DNA of 64,000 nucleotides from Paludisphaera borealis (GTDB taxonomy: Bacteria; Planctomycetota; Planctomycetia; Isosphaerales; Isosphaeraceae): the NCBI RefSeq assembly GCF_001956985.1, contig NZ_CP019082.1, forward strand, positions 744,001-808,000, given 5' to 3'. Numbering within the stretch: the first letter of the stretch is position 1; each line of letters opens with the position of its first letter. The notes under the pieces were generated by a model. The model saw only the letters and a list, made by a program, of their open reading frames with translations. It was not told the DNA's origin and ran no database searches. Positions 17,901 to 26,425 of this stretch are shown piece by piece. A program made the position numbers and the translations under genes.

Positions 17901-18949
17901 TCCTCCGCGGTCATCAGGGGGCGGTCGCCGAGTTGGCCTACGCCCCCGACGGCCGCTCGATCGCATCGGCCGGGGTCGACGGCGCGGTGAAGATCTGGAA
18001 CCTCAACGCACGACGACTCACGGCGCGGGAATCGCTCAAGCCCGAGCCCGCGTGCCCGTGGGCCGTCGTCTATTCGGCCGACGGCTCCACGCTGGCGGTG
18101 GCCGAGGGACGCGCCGACGTCCCCGGCGTCGTGACGCTCTGGGACGTTGACGCGCGTCGCCCCCGGTTGACTCTCGAAGGCCACGCGCGAGGCGTCGTCG
18201 CCGTGGCGCTTTCTCCCGACGGCGCCACCGTCGCCTCGGGCTCGTTCGATCAGACCGTCCGGCTCTGGGACGCCCGAACGGGGGCGATTCGTTATGTGAT
18301 CGACGGCCTGGACGGCGTCGTGACCGAGCTTGCGTTCTCGCCCGACGGGTCGCTGCTGGCCACCGCCGGCGAGTCGGGCTGGGTCACGCTCTGGGCCACC
18401 GAATCGGGCGAGGAATCGGTCCGACTCGACGGCTTTCGGGGGCGGGTGCAGTCGGTCGGTTTCTCTCCCGACGGCCGCCTCGTCGCGGCGGGCGGGGGCG
18501 TCGGCGACGCAGGCCCGAACGCCCGGGGAGAGGTCAAGGTCTGGACGATCGCTGACGGGAAGGCCCTCGACGGCTTCACCGGCCACACCCGCCCGGTCGT
18601 CGCGGTCGAGTTCTCGCCGGACGGAGCGACGCTCGCCACGGGCGGCCTTGATGAAACCCTGCGTCTCTGGAAGGTCGGCGACGGCCGTTCGCGGCTGACC
18701 TTGTCGGGACTTCCCGGGCGCGTCCTTTCACTGGCGTTCGCTCCCGACGGCCGATCCTTCGGGTGGTCGGGACGGAACGACGGCCTCGTCGCCGTTCACG
18801 AGACTTCGACCGGCGCCGAGATCGCTCGCCTGGTCGGCCACTCCGCGACGGTTCGCGACCTGGCGTTCTCGCCCGACGGCTCAACCCTCGCGACCGCCGG
18901 CGCCGACCGTTCCGTGAAGTTCTGGGATGTTCCTAAACCGAGGAATTGA
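14984..18949 (+). CDS. M56 membrane metalloprotease fused to 21 WD40 repeats
   Basis: This is a 1321-residue fusion. The first about 380 residues are a BlaR1/MecR1-type M56 peptidase: membrane helices near 24-38, 44-60, 150-170 and 363-380, zinc motif HELAH at 253-257, and third-ligand region REYACDDEA near 293-301. From about residue 430 to the end are 21 WD40 units of about 42 residues, ending typically in LWD or LW. Twenty-one equals three seven-bladed propellers. By BlaR1 topology the propellers should lie outside the cytoplasmic membrane and act as the sensor. ATGA overlap with blaI shows coupling. The known pathway would be ligand sensing, M56 activation and BlaI cleavage; the ligand is unknown. 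Repeats 8, 9 and 11 are divergent. Confidence 0.92.
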   Translation: MISIEILNAWGEAWTGAMGRALLDSSGLLVVVLVVWLPLRRRISAQLAHGMFCLVLLRLAVPQALPWPSWLPAPSVRRVVERTAAWAWQPGDKVVEPPVATALIPPPVEPTDFELPTTGDLVASPTEAPPTAVAGAVRDASPPVRASSSTLSPRAWLMIAWGAISLVLLGRFGRSALATRALIRDALPVDPEWMPVDVGALEAAVGVRRPVQWAVSPRLRTPAVGGLFRPTVVLPPDLEDGLTQQQLRWVLLHELAHVRRGDLWVVMAQRLVQSVFFFHPAVHVANWVIDQLREYACDDEALAASQAPRRDCGEGFLTVAGRSVESEPASASVLGLFESRMVIRRRLVRILDPDREVHARLSIRSSIALFAAAAVVVAFGRTPEASARPRDRLDLASNRPGATIEPEPAAYRPGEIWHREAAPAAARSSVLAMAYSADGSLLATAGEGSLIVLRDVRSGQVVSRLSGHADAVSCLAFSADGKTLASGGYDATVRLWDVAGGRSLAVLKGHANWIFGLAFAPDGETVASAGHDKSIRLWSVPDGRERAVLLGSTGSVRALAFSADGRTIASGGADRIVTLWDVAEETPRGRLEGHRGTIRALAFAPGGSGSGLRLASAGEDGEVRFWEAEAGRVGPIATLAGHPDMVVCLAFSPGGSMLATGGLDATVKLWNPTDGRERATLRGHHDGVSALAFAPGARQLATAGFDGVVRLWEPSPPAFSPAACWNVAGPTRGLGFSADGRALSTLGSGGIEHWDVVTGLARASSTVSKAVLDHPNGPFAVSLSGRLGAFGALDGTIRLVEIDSGRSTTELKGHKGAVVAVSFAGDERGLASVGSDGRVLLWDCKAGRGLRELDRVEGVVSSLDFSPDGVRLAAGTDRGVIVWGAEGRMTLPPDVATTRASALAFAPDGKTLAIAGTDGELRLIDFPIDGRRSYKNGVCETLAFSPDGRTLASALNNGEIALRDVRSGREIGVLRGHQGAVAELAYAPDGRSIASAGVDGAVKIWNLNARRLTARESLKPEPACPWAVVYSADGSTLAVAEGRADVPGVVTLWDVDARRPRLTLEGHARGVVAVALSPDGATVASGSFDQTVRLWDARTGAIRYVIDGLDGVVTELAFSPDGSLLATAGESGWVTLWATESGEESVRLDGFRGRVQSVGFSPDGRLVAAGGGVGDAGPNARGEVKVWTIADGKALDGFTGHTRPVVAVEFSPDGATLATGGLDETLRLWKVGDGRSRLTLSGLPGRVLSLAFAPDGRSFGWSGRNDGLVAVHETSTGAEIARLVGHSATVRDLAFSPDGSTLATAGADRSVKFWDVPKPRN

Positions 18950-18990
18950 TGGAGTCGAGGGGCTTGGATCAAGCCACTCCGGGAGGCACC

Positions 18991-20622
18991 ATGCGGCACG
19001 GCCCGAGACTTGTGACGATCGCAGTGTGGTCGACCTTCGCCGTGGCCTGCTTCGCGTCGCTTCGCGAAGTTCCGGGGGCCGATCCGAAGCCGGCGGCCGC
19101 CAAGACCAAAGCCACGGCGTCAAGCGAACTGACCGCGGTGATCGATAAAACGTTCGAGGACGCCTGGGCCAAGGCGAACGTCCGCCCTGCCCCGTCGGCC
19201 GACGACGCTGAGTTCGTCCGCCGCGTCTACCTCGATCTCGTCGGCAAGATTCCCCGAGTCTATGAGACTCTCGCCTTTCTCGACGATCCGGCGCCGACTG
19301 CCGAGAAGCGGGCGAAGCTTGTGGAGATGCTCCTCGAAAGTCCGGCGTATCTCTCCCGAGCGACGGAAACGTACCGCGCGATGCTGCTTCCCGAAGCCGA
19401 GACCGACGCCCAGGTTCGCAACGTCCTGCCGACCTTCGAGGCCTGGCTGCGGAAGAAGGTCGTCGACAACGCCGGTTACGACAAGATCGTCCGCGAGGTT
19501 CTCACGGTCAGCCTCGGAGGTCGGGGCCGGCGCGCGGGGAATGCGCTCGACCCGAGAGCTTCGCCGTCTCCGTTGGCCTTCTACATCGCCAAGGACGCCA
19601 AGCCCGAGAACCTGGCCGCCAGCGCCTCGCGGCTGTTTCTCGGCGTGCGCATGGAGTGCGCCCAGTGCCACAACCACCCGTTCTCGCACTGGAAGCGGGA
19701 GGAGTTCTGGGGCCTCGCGGTTTTCTTCGGCGGGGTGACTCGACAGGGAGGGAATCAGGCCTTCGGCCAGATCCGCGAGAACGAGTCGCCGCGCGAGATG
19801 GTGATCCCCGGCACGACGAGGGTCGCCCGCGCGGCCTTGCCCGGCGAGGCGGAAACGAAGTGGCGTCGGGGCGCGTCGGGCCGCGAGGTTCTGGCCGACT
19901 GGATCACGGCTCCCGACAATCCGTATTTCGCCCGAGCGGCCGTCAATCGCGTCTGGGCCCGATTCTTCGGCGTCGGACTCGTCGAGCCGGTCGACGACTT
20001 GCGCGACGAGAACCCCTCGGCCCATCCCGAGCTTCACGACCGCCTGGCTCGTGAGTTTCGCGAGCACGGCTACGATCTCAAGTACCTGATCCGCGCGATC
20101 ACCGCCAGCAAGCCGTACGGGTTGACCAGCGCGGTCGGCCGTTCCGAGCTGGCCCCCCCCCAGTTGTTCGCAGCGATGCCATTGCGGAGCCTCTCTCCCG
20201 ACCAGCTTTTCGACTCGCTCTCCCAGGCCACGGGGCTTGGAACGACGGGCCAGGACATGATCGGCGGCGACGCCCGGTCTCGGTTCAGCGAGCTGTTCGC
20301 CAACCGCGATGAAAAATCGACGGAGGGGCAAGTCTCCATCCTTCAGGCGCTTTCGTTGATGAACGGCCCGTTGATCACTTCGGCGACGAGTCCCGAGACC
20401 GGGAATACGCTGGCCGCCGTCGTCGACTCGCCGTTCCTCGACACGGCGGGAAAAATCGAATCGCTCTACCTCTCGGCCCTCAGTCGTCGCCCCCGAGCCG
20501 ACGAGTCGGCCGCGATGACCGCCTTCGTGCAGCAGGGAAAGAGCGAGAGCGATCGCGCGAAAGCTCTCGGCGACGTCTTTTGGGCGCTGCTGAACAGTCC
20601 TGAGTTTCGGTTCAATCACTGA
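18991..20622 (+). CDS. DUF1549/DUF1553 (PSD1-type) protein, short form
   Basis: This 543-residue protein has an N-terminal signal (LVTIAVWSTFAVACFASL). DUF1549 begins at EFVRRVYLDLVGKIP, a haem-like or metal motif follows in CAQCHNHPFSHW, and DUF1553 follows (RAAVNRVWARFFGVGLVEP, then FREHGYDLKYLIRAI). Unlike the other two PSD1 proteins in this window, it lacks the N-terminal cytochrome c-like domain. The ATG at 18991 has GGGAGG seven bases upstream; an in-frame start at 18949 overlaps the M56 stop and has weaker support. It sits in the same transcription unit as blaI-M56 and is followed by its DUF1501 partner. The function of this family is not established; planctomycetes encode many copies. 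Confidence 0.88.
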   Translation: MRHGPRLVTIAVWSTFAVACFASLREVPGADPKPAAAKTKATASSELTAVIDKTFEDAWAKANVRPAPSADDAEFVRRVYLDLVGKIPRVYETLAFLDDPAPTAEKRAKLVEMLLESPAYLSRATETYRAMLLPEAETDAQVRNVLPTFEAWLRKKVVDNAGYDKIVREVLTVSLGGRGRRAGNALDPRASPSPLAFYIAKDAKPENLAASASRLFLGVRMECAQCHNHPFSHWKREEFWGLAVFFGGVTRQGGNQAFGQIRENESPREMVIPGTTRVARAALPGEAETKWRRGASGREVLADWITAPDNPYFARAAVNRVWARFFGVGLVEPVDDLRDENPSAHPELHDRLAREFREHGYDLKYLIRAITASKPYGLTSAVGRSELAPPQLFAAMPLRSLSPDQLFDSLSQATGLGTTGQDMIGGDARSRFSELFANRDEKSTEGQVSILQALSLMNGPLITSATSPETGNTLAAVVDSPFLDTAGKIESLYLSALSRRPRADESAAMTAFVQQGKSESDRAKALGDVFWALLNSPEFRFNH

Positions 20623-20730
20623 GTTGGAGCCTGGCTGCTCCGTGCGTTCGTCCGGCTTCGTGGGGAGGCCGAGTATCGCGCTGACAGATTGTGAGCCGGC
20701 GTCGCGCCGGAGACGAGGAGACGAGACGCC

Positions 20731-22098
20731 ATGACCTCCTTTCGATCGACGCGTAACGCCGGGGGGCTCTCCCGTCGCGCCCTGATGAGGCTCGCCGCCG
20801 CGGGCGCGGTCGGTTGTTCGGTCTCGGGCTGGATCGAGGCCCTGGCGGCGAACGCCGCCGCCGACCCGAAGCGCCGGAAGGCGTGCATTCTGCTTTGGAT
20901 GTCGGGAGGCCCGACCCAGACCGACACCTTTGATCCCAAACCGGGGCACGCCAACGGCGGCGAATTCAAGGCGATCGACACCGCCGTGGCGGGCGTCAAG
21001 ATCAGCGAGCACCTGCCGGGGCTGGCGAAGCGGATGAACGACCTGGCCCTCATCCGCTCGATGAGCACGAAAGAAGGGGACCACGGCCGGGCCACGTTCA
21101 CGATGCGGACAGGCTACCTTCCCGCCGGTCCCATCCGCTACCCGACGCTCGGCTCGCTGCTCTCGAAGGAACTCGGCGATGACGCTGCGGAGCTGCCCAA
21201 CTTCGTCAGCGTCGCGCCGGTGCGGGCGTTGAATCCGGCGGCCTTCAGCTCGGGCTTTCTCGGGCCGCAGTTCGCGCCGCTGGTTGTCGGCGAGCGCGCC
21301 GTGACGACGCCGGGAGGCGGCCGCGACGCGCGGAACTTGTCGTTCGCGGTGGAGGATTTGAACCTTCCCGCCGGCATCGATCCGCATCGATCCGACTCTC
21401 GCCTGGCCCTGCTCGATGCGATGCGCCGCGACTTCGGCGGACGTCATCCGGGGGTCTCTCCGGAGAGCCACGACGACGCCTATCAGCGCGCCGTACGGCT
21501 GATGAGGTCGTCGGCGGGGAAAGCGTTCGAGCTTGACGAGGAACCGGCGACGCTCCGCGACGCCTACGGGCGGACGCCGTTCGGTCAGGGGTGCTTGCTC
21601 GCCCGCCGGCTCGTCGAGCGCGGAGTGCCGTTCGTGGAGGTGACCTTGTCGTCGGCCCAATCGTCGGGAGGGCTCGGATGGGACACCCACGCCGGGAACT
21701 TCGACGCCGTGAAGCAGTTGAGCGGAGTCCTCGACCCGGCCTGGTCGACCTTGATCGACGACCTTCGCACCCGAGGATTGCTCGACTCGACCTTGATCGT
21801 CTGGATGGGCGAGTTCGGCCGAACCCCCAAGATCAACTCCAACGCCGGCCGGGACCACTTCCCCGACGCCTGGACCGCGGTTCTCGGCGGCGGCGGAATC
21901 AAGGGAGGCCAGTTCGTCGGCGATACGGGCGTGGACGGCATGAAGGTCACGGACAGGCCCGTGGCCGTGCCCGACTTTCTGGCCACGATCTGCAAGGCGC
22001 TCGGCGTCGACCCGATGGCCCAGAACCTGGCCGAGGCCGGGCGGCCGATTCGACTCGTCGACCCGAAAGCGAAGCCGATTCAAGAGGTGCTCGCATGA
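20731..22098 (+). CDS. DUF1501 protein with Tat-like signal
   Basis: This 455-residue protein begins with a Tat-like signal (LSRRALMRLAAAGAVGCSVS). It shows the DUF1501 landmarks: LLWMSGGPTQTDTFDPKP, then [77 protein letters not shown] and KGGQFVGDTG. The fold is alkaline-phosphatase-like (sulfatase superfamily), and the conserved Asp/His residues could bind metals. It lies 108 bases after the PSD1 gene, and the two are the usual planctomycetal pair. Its stop overlaps the next gene's ATG by four bases. The catalytic reaction is not known. Confidence 0.92.
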   Translation: MTSFRSTRNAGGLSRRALMRLAAAGAVGCSVSGWIEALAANAAADPKRRKACILLWMSGGPTQTDTFDPKPGHANGGEFKAIDTAVAGVKISEHLPGLAKRMNDLALIRSMSTKEGDHGRATFTMRTGYLPAGPIRYPTLGSLLSKELGDDAAELPNFVSVAPVRALNPAAFSSGFLGPQFAPLVVGERAVTTPGGGRDARNLSFAVEDLNLPAGIDPHRSDSRLALLDAMRRDFGGRHPGVSPESHDDAYQRAVRLMRSSAGKAFELDEEPATLRDAYGRTPFGQGCLLARRLVERGVPFVEVTLSSAQSSGGLGWDTHAGNFDAVKQLSGVLDPAWSTLIDDLRTRGLLDSTLIVWMGEFGRTPKINSNAGRDHFPDAWTAVLGGGGIKGGQFVGDTGVDGMKVTDRPVAVPDFLATICKALGVDPMAQNLAEAGRPIRLVDPKAKPIQEVLA

Positions 22099-23801
22099 TT
22101 CGCTCTGGCGCGTTCCGCCTGCTCTCGGCGACGGCTCCGGCGTTTCTGGCCGCGATCCTGGGCTCGGCTCCCTCCCGCTCGGAGGCCGACGACCGTCCCG
22201 ACCCCGCGCCTGCGAGTGATCGCGAGGGGCCCCAGGACCTCATGTTTCTCGCCGACGGCCGCCCGGTGTTCATTCGGTTGAAGTTCGACACCGGCGGCCG
22301 AGGGTTCCGCTCGGCGTGGCTCGACGCCGTGAAAGAGTTGCACGGCTATCTCGACCGCGACGGCGACGGCACGCTGACCCGCCAGGAGGCCGACCGCGGC
22401 GGCCTGCCCACGATGGTTCGCGCCGCGACCGGCAACAACGCCGCTCTGCCGACCGCCGACCTCGACGCCGATCCGCGCGACGGCAAGGTCTCGCTGGACG
22501 AGCTGGCCGCCGTGCTTCGTCCCGCGCTGGGACCGTTTCGGGTTCAGGTCGACCGCCTCGCGGTCGAGAAGACCGACGCCTTGTTCAATCAACTCGACCG
22601 TGACAAGAACGGCCGCCTCTCGCAAGCCGAGCTGCGGTCGGCGGTCGCTTCGCTTCGTCGATTCGACCTCGACGACGACGAACAGATCAGCCCCGACGAA
22701 CTCGATCCGTTCCGCAACCCGACGGCCGCGCAGTTCGAGGTCGACGACACCCGGCGCGGCCGGTTCACGGCCGTCCCTCCCGTGATCGAGCTGTCCGCCG
22801 AGGCCCCTTCGGTCCGCCCCGTCCGGATGCTCTTGCGGCGGTACGACACGGGCGCCGGCGAAGGCGCGGTCGGGGGCGACAACCGGCTTTCGCACGGCGA
22901 GTTCGGCATCGATCCCCGTGACTTCGAGGCCGCCGACGCCGACGCCGACTCGGCTCTCGACTCCGAGGAACTACGTCGCTATCTGGCCAAGGCCGCCCCG
23001 GACGTCGAACTGACCGTCAAGCTGCCCGACGACGGCAAGACGCCCGCCTCGATCGAGGTCGGCAGCTCGGGCTCCAAAGCGGTCCCGCCGGGGGTGCGGG
23101 TTCAGCGGATCTCCAGCTCCGACATCGAGGTGGCCGTCGGCGAGGTGAATCTCGAATTCCACGCCGACGCCGGCGCCCGCGGCGACGAGGCCGCGAAGTC
23201 CTACTATCAGAACCTGTTCCGCGCCGCCGACGTCGACAAGAACATGTATCTGGAAAAGTCGGAGGTGAAGGACCAGGCGCCTCTGTCCTCTTTGTTCGAT
23301 CTCCTGGATCGCGACGGCGACGGCAAGGTGGATCTCAAGGAGGTCGACGCCTTCTCCGAACGCCAGTCGCGCGTCGCGCGCAGCCAGTTGGTTCTCTCGG
23401 CGGCCGACCAGGGCCGCGCGATCTTCGCGATCGTGGATCTGAACCGCGACCGCAAGCTAGGCGAGCGCGAGGTTCGCAGCGCCGTCGACCGGGTGTCGTC
23501 CTGGGACCGCAACGGTGACGGTCAGGTGAGCGCCGATGAGATCCCTCATCACTTCCAGATGACGATCGGCCGAGGTCGGTTCAATCCCTTCCACGCGAAC
23601 CTGGCGATCGGCCACCACGTCCCCGCTCCTGTCGCGAAGCCGGCCGCCTCCGGCCCGGAGTGGTTCCGCAGGATGGATCGCAACCACGACGGCGACGTCT
23701 CCCGTCGTGAATTCCTCGGCCCGCGCGCCGACTTCGACCGGCTCGACGTCGATCGCGACGGACTCCTGAATCCCGACGAAGCCGCCGCCGCGAAGTCGTA
23801 G
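22095..23801 (+). CDS. secreted protein with about 11 EF-hand loops
   Basis: This 568-residue protein has a signal peptide (LLSATAPAFLAAILGSAPS). About eleven EF-hand-type calcium loops are visible, among them LDRDGDGTLTRQE, LDRDKNGRLSQAE, DLDDDEQISPDE, ADVDKNMYLEKSE, LDRDGDGKVDLKE, WDRNGDGQVSADE and MDRNHDGDVSRRE. A beta-rich central segment without loops (about residues 300-370) separates two groups of EF-hands. EF-hand proteins like this are abundant outside the cytoplasm in planctomycetes and probably bind calcium. The four-base ATGA overlap with the DUF1501 gene shows translational coupling. It is the last gene of the blaI unit and converges on the VWA operon. Confidence 0.88.
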   Translation: MIRSGAFRLLSATAPAFLAAILGSAPSRSEADDRPDPAPASDREGPQDLMFLADGRPVFIRLKFDTGGRGFRSAWLDAVKELHGYLDRDGDGTLTRQEADRGGLPTMVRAATGNNAALPTADLDADPRDGKVSLDELAAVLRPALGPFRVQVDRLAVEKTDALFNQLDRDKNGRLSQAELRSAVASLRRFDLDDDEQISPDELDPFRNPTAAQFEVDDTRRGRFTAVPPVIELSAEAPSVRPVRMLLRRYDTGAGEGAVGGDNRLSHGEFGIDPRDFEAADADADSALDSEELRRYLAKAAPDVELTVKLPDDGKTPASIEVGSSGSKAVPPGVRVQRISSSDIEVAVGEVNLEFHADAGARGDEAAKSYYQNLFRAADVDKNMYLEKSEVKDQAPLSSLFDLLDRDGDGKVDLKEVDAFSERQSRVARSQLVLSAADQGRAIFAIVDLNRDRKLGEREVRSAVDRVSSWDRNGDGQVSADEIPHHFQMTIGRGRFNPFHANLAIGHHVPAPVAKPAASGPEWFRRMDRNHDGDVSRREFLGPRADFDRLDVDRDGLLNPDEAAAAKS

Positions 23802-23835
23802 GGGTAGGGCGAGATCGCGGCGCGGCCGTTGCGGA

Positions 23836-26358
23836 TCAGGCGAGCCCGAGCCGCCGCCGCCAGACCCACTCGATCGTCAGCAGGGCCAGGAGCGCGAGCA
23901 GCAGCGGCCACGTGCTCCAGGCGGGAACCGTCTTGATCTCGGAAGGACCGACGATTCGCGGCAGCCCGGCGAGCATCGAGGAGAGGTCGTCGGCGGTTTT
24001 GAGCACGGTCCCGCCCGACTGCTCGGCGATCCGTCGCAGCAGGGCGTGATCGGGCAACGGATTTTGTTGTTCGGTCGGGTCGTCGAGCACCTGCACTTCG
24101 ATCGCCGTGCTGTCGACCTGCGTGTTGTCCTCGTAGGCGGTCAGCTCGATGCGCAGGCCCTGAGTCAAGGTCACGCCGGGCGGCAGAGACTTCGCGGTCG
24201 CGATATCGAGCTTGGCGTTGTACGCGGTATCGGCGGCCGACCGCGTCAGCTCGAACTCGTCGCCCCAGGGGAGGAGCGGCCCCCCGGCGGCGGTCGCCTC
24301 GGCCGATTCGCTGGGCAGGCCCGAGGGGCGTCGCAAGGGAGAGAGATCGGAGGCGGCGTCGGAGGCGCTTCTGGGCTCGATCGACACGGCGACTCGATAG
24401 CCGAGCGTCGCCGCGGCGTTCTCGTCGAACGCGTGCGCCCGCACCATGATCGGCTCGCCGGGTCGATAGAGTCGTTTATCGGTTTCGGCGAGCAGCCGTC
24501 GCCGAGCGATCGACGAATTCTCGGTCAGCCAGTAAACCACGTTGCGCCAGAATTTGTTGTAATAGCGCGCGTCGCCCTCGCCCCAGCGAAGGCTGAAGTC
24601 GTTGGCGTACCGCCGGGTGACGCCCGTCAGCATCGCCATCGTGCGTCCTCGGCCGAACGGCTGAGCGGCGATCAAGGGGGACGGCGAGGCGTCGCCGTCG
24701 GTCGCCACGGCCTCGGCCCCCGGCTTCAGCCGGCCGAGCCGGTTGTGGCCCTGGAACGCCGGCAGCGTTTTGAGCAGGTCGCGGTTCTTCACTTCGTCGG
24801 TGGAAATGTGCCAGATCGGATGCAGGCGTCCGGCGTTGGACGGTCGCAGAGTCACCGGGTCGTCGAGCCAGTCGCGGCCGACGGCAGACAACTCGACGGG
24901 AAGCATCTTCGCCACCGAGGATTCGTTCCACCGGCCCGAGGCGAACGAGTTCGGCCCCCCCGCCATGCAGAGCCCTCCCCCGCGATGGCCGATCCAGTCT
25001 TCGAGCCAGGCGAGTTGCTCGTCGCCGAGCGCTTCGCGAGGAACGTTGCTGAGGATGAGCGCGTCGAAGGCGAAAAACTCCGAAGCCGTCGACGGCAATC
25101 CTCGCAGCCGTGCGTCGGCTCGGGTGAAGAACGACACGTTTCCGGAGGCCCCGGTCAACAGCGTCACGGCCGCGCATTCAATGTCCGGGTCTTCGGTCAG
25201 CGCTTCCAGCAGCGGCGAATAAGCCCCCTTCACTTCGCCCGCGGTCGACGAATTGGCGCCGCGCCCGCCCGTCGCCCGATTGGCGACGAAGCTCTCGGTC
25301 GCCCCTTCCAGGTAGAGGACGCGGATCTTCGTATGATCGATCGACAACTCGGTCGTGAATTGGTTGTTCTCGGCTGAAACCTCGCCCGGCTGGGGATCGA
25401 TCACGGCGGCGATTTTCCGGTCCTCGTCGCCCGATGAGAAGCTAAGCGTATACGTGGCAAGGCCGTCCTGGAGCGAGATCGGAGTCCGGGCCAGCACGGC
25501 GCTGGGTTGACCGGACGGATCGAGAGCGACGATCTTCAACTCCGCTCCACGTCCCGCGTAGCCGAAGCTCCGGACGAACACCTGGCTGGCGATCTCGGAA
25601 AACTTGCGCGCCTGAGTCGGCGCGACCATGCTGACGATCGCCACGTCGCCTCCGACGTCTTCCTCGCCGACGGGGAAGACATGGACGGGAACGTTCAGCT
25701 TGCGATAGGCGCGAGCGATCGCGTCGGCCCGTTCCGGATCGCGCGCGCGGCCGTCCGAGAAAACCACGACGGCTTGCGGAGGAGTCGAGTCGAACCGCCC
25801 CGCGAGTCCTTCAAGCGAGGCGGCGAGCCGCGTGTCGGAGTCGGTCGGCTCGGGCGGTTCCTGTGAAGCCCCCGGCGCGGCGGCGAGCGCTTCTCCGGGG
25901 GCCGATCGAGGCGTCGAGTCGTCGGTTGTGGGATGGGGATTCAGCGACGCCGGATCGACGGCGGCGAGGCGGTCGCCGAAGCGAAAGACGCTCACCTGCG
26001 CGCCCGCCTTCGGGTCGTTCGACAAGCCTCGGTCTCGGATGACTCCGACGACCTGATCAAATCGCGTCCCCGCTTTGCCCAGGGCCATGCTCTGGGACGA
26101 ATCCAGCAGATAAACCACCTTCGGCCGCTCGATCGGCCCGGCCGTCTCGTCGACCCGAATGGGATTGAGGAGGATCAAGCCGAGGACCGCCAAGGTGAGC
26201 AGCCGAAGGACCAGGAGCGACCGCCGTCTCGCCGGCGCGATGGGGCGGCCGGCGGTCTTGCGCAGCAGCAGGGCCGTCGCCGCGATTCCCACAACCGCCG
26301 CCGTGACGAGGGCGATCGAAAAAGGAGGCGCCCATTGCAGGGTCGATTCAACGCTCAT
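23836..26358 (-). CDS. VWA and GATase1-like membrane protein, 840 aa
   Basis: This protein has two N-terminal membrane helices (residues about 13-32 and 47-66), then a von Willebrand A domain with MIDAS DSSQS at 86-90 and AVVVFSDGRARD as a later strand. A glutamine-amidotransferase-like segment follows (ALILSNVPREALGDEQLAWL, GGGLCMAGGPNSF), lacking an evident catalytic triad. The chain ends in a membrane helix (WPLLLALLALLTIEWVW). This architecture is common beside BatA-type proteins and MoxR ATPases, which cooperate in envelope stress or in metal insertion into VWA partners. It is the last gene of the ten-gene operon, 67 bases after the DUF4175-like gene. Confidence 0.86.
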   Translation of the reverse strand: MSVESTLQWAPPFSIALVTAAVVGIAATALLLRKTAGRPIAPARRRSLLVLRLLTLAVLGLILLNPIRVDETAGPIERPKVVYLLDSSQSMALGKAGTRFDQVVGVIRDRGLSNDPKAGAQVSVFRFGDRLAAVDPASLNPHPTTDDSTPRSAPGEALAAAPGASQEPPEPTDSDTRLAASLEGLAGRFDSTPPQAVVVFSDGRARDPERADAIARAYRKLNVPVHVFPVGEEDVGGDVAIVSMVAPTQARKFSEIASQVFVRSFGYAGRGAELKIVALDPSGQPSAVLARTPISLQDGLATYTLSFSSGDEDRKIAAVIDPQPGEVSAENNQFTTELSIDHTKIRVLYLEGATESFVANRATGGRGANSSTAGEVKGAYSPLLEALTEDPDIECAAVTLLTGASGNVSFFTRADARLRGLPSTASEFFAFDALILSNVPREALGDEQLAWLEDWIGHRGGGLCMAGGPNSFASGRWNESSVAKMLPVELSAVGRDWLDDPVTLRPSNAGRLHPIWHISTDEVKNRDLLKTLPAFQGHNRLGRLKPGAEAVATDGDASPSPLIAAQPFGRGRTMAMLTGVTRRYANDFSLRWGEGDARYYNKFWRNVVYWLTENSSIARRRLLAETDKRLYRPGEPIMVRAHAFDENAAATLGYRVAVSIEPRSASDAASDLSPLRRPSGLPSESAEATAAGGPLLPWGDEFELTRSAADTAYNAKLDIATAKSLPPGVTLTQGLRIELTAYEDNTQVDSTAIEVQVLDDPTEQQNPLPDHALLRRIAEQSGGTVLKTADDLSSMLAGLPRIVGPSEIKTVPAWSTWPLLLALLALLTIEWVWRRRLGLA

Positions 26359-26425
26359 CGGACCTCGGCTCGGATGAAAGGCTCGAATCGGGGAAGGACC
26401 AGGGCGGCGACGGCCGACCCGACGA

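Noticed and set aside
16300-18940. Dense periodic nucleotide repeats that could suggest a CRISPR or satellite array
   Set aside because: The period is about 126 bases and corresponds to 42-residue WD40 units in an open frame; repeats are divergent at DNA level and have no spacers.
14541-18949. A beta-lactam resistance locus (BlaI with BlaR1)
   Set aside because: There is no beta-lactamase or penicillin-binding sensor; the M56 protein carries propellers and the neighbours are PSD1/DUF1501.
19120-22083. A 987-codon open frame antisense to the PSD1 and DUF1501 genes
   Set aside because: It is a GC-rich shadow frame opposite two genes with clear domains, with arginine/glycine-biased composition and no family match. 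Similar long antisense frames occur opposite most genes here.
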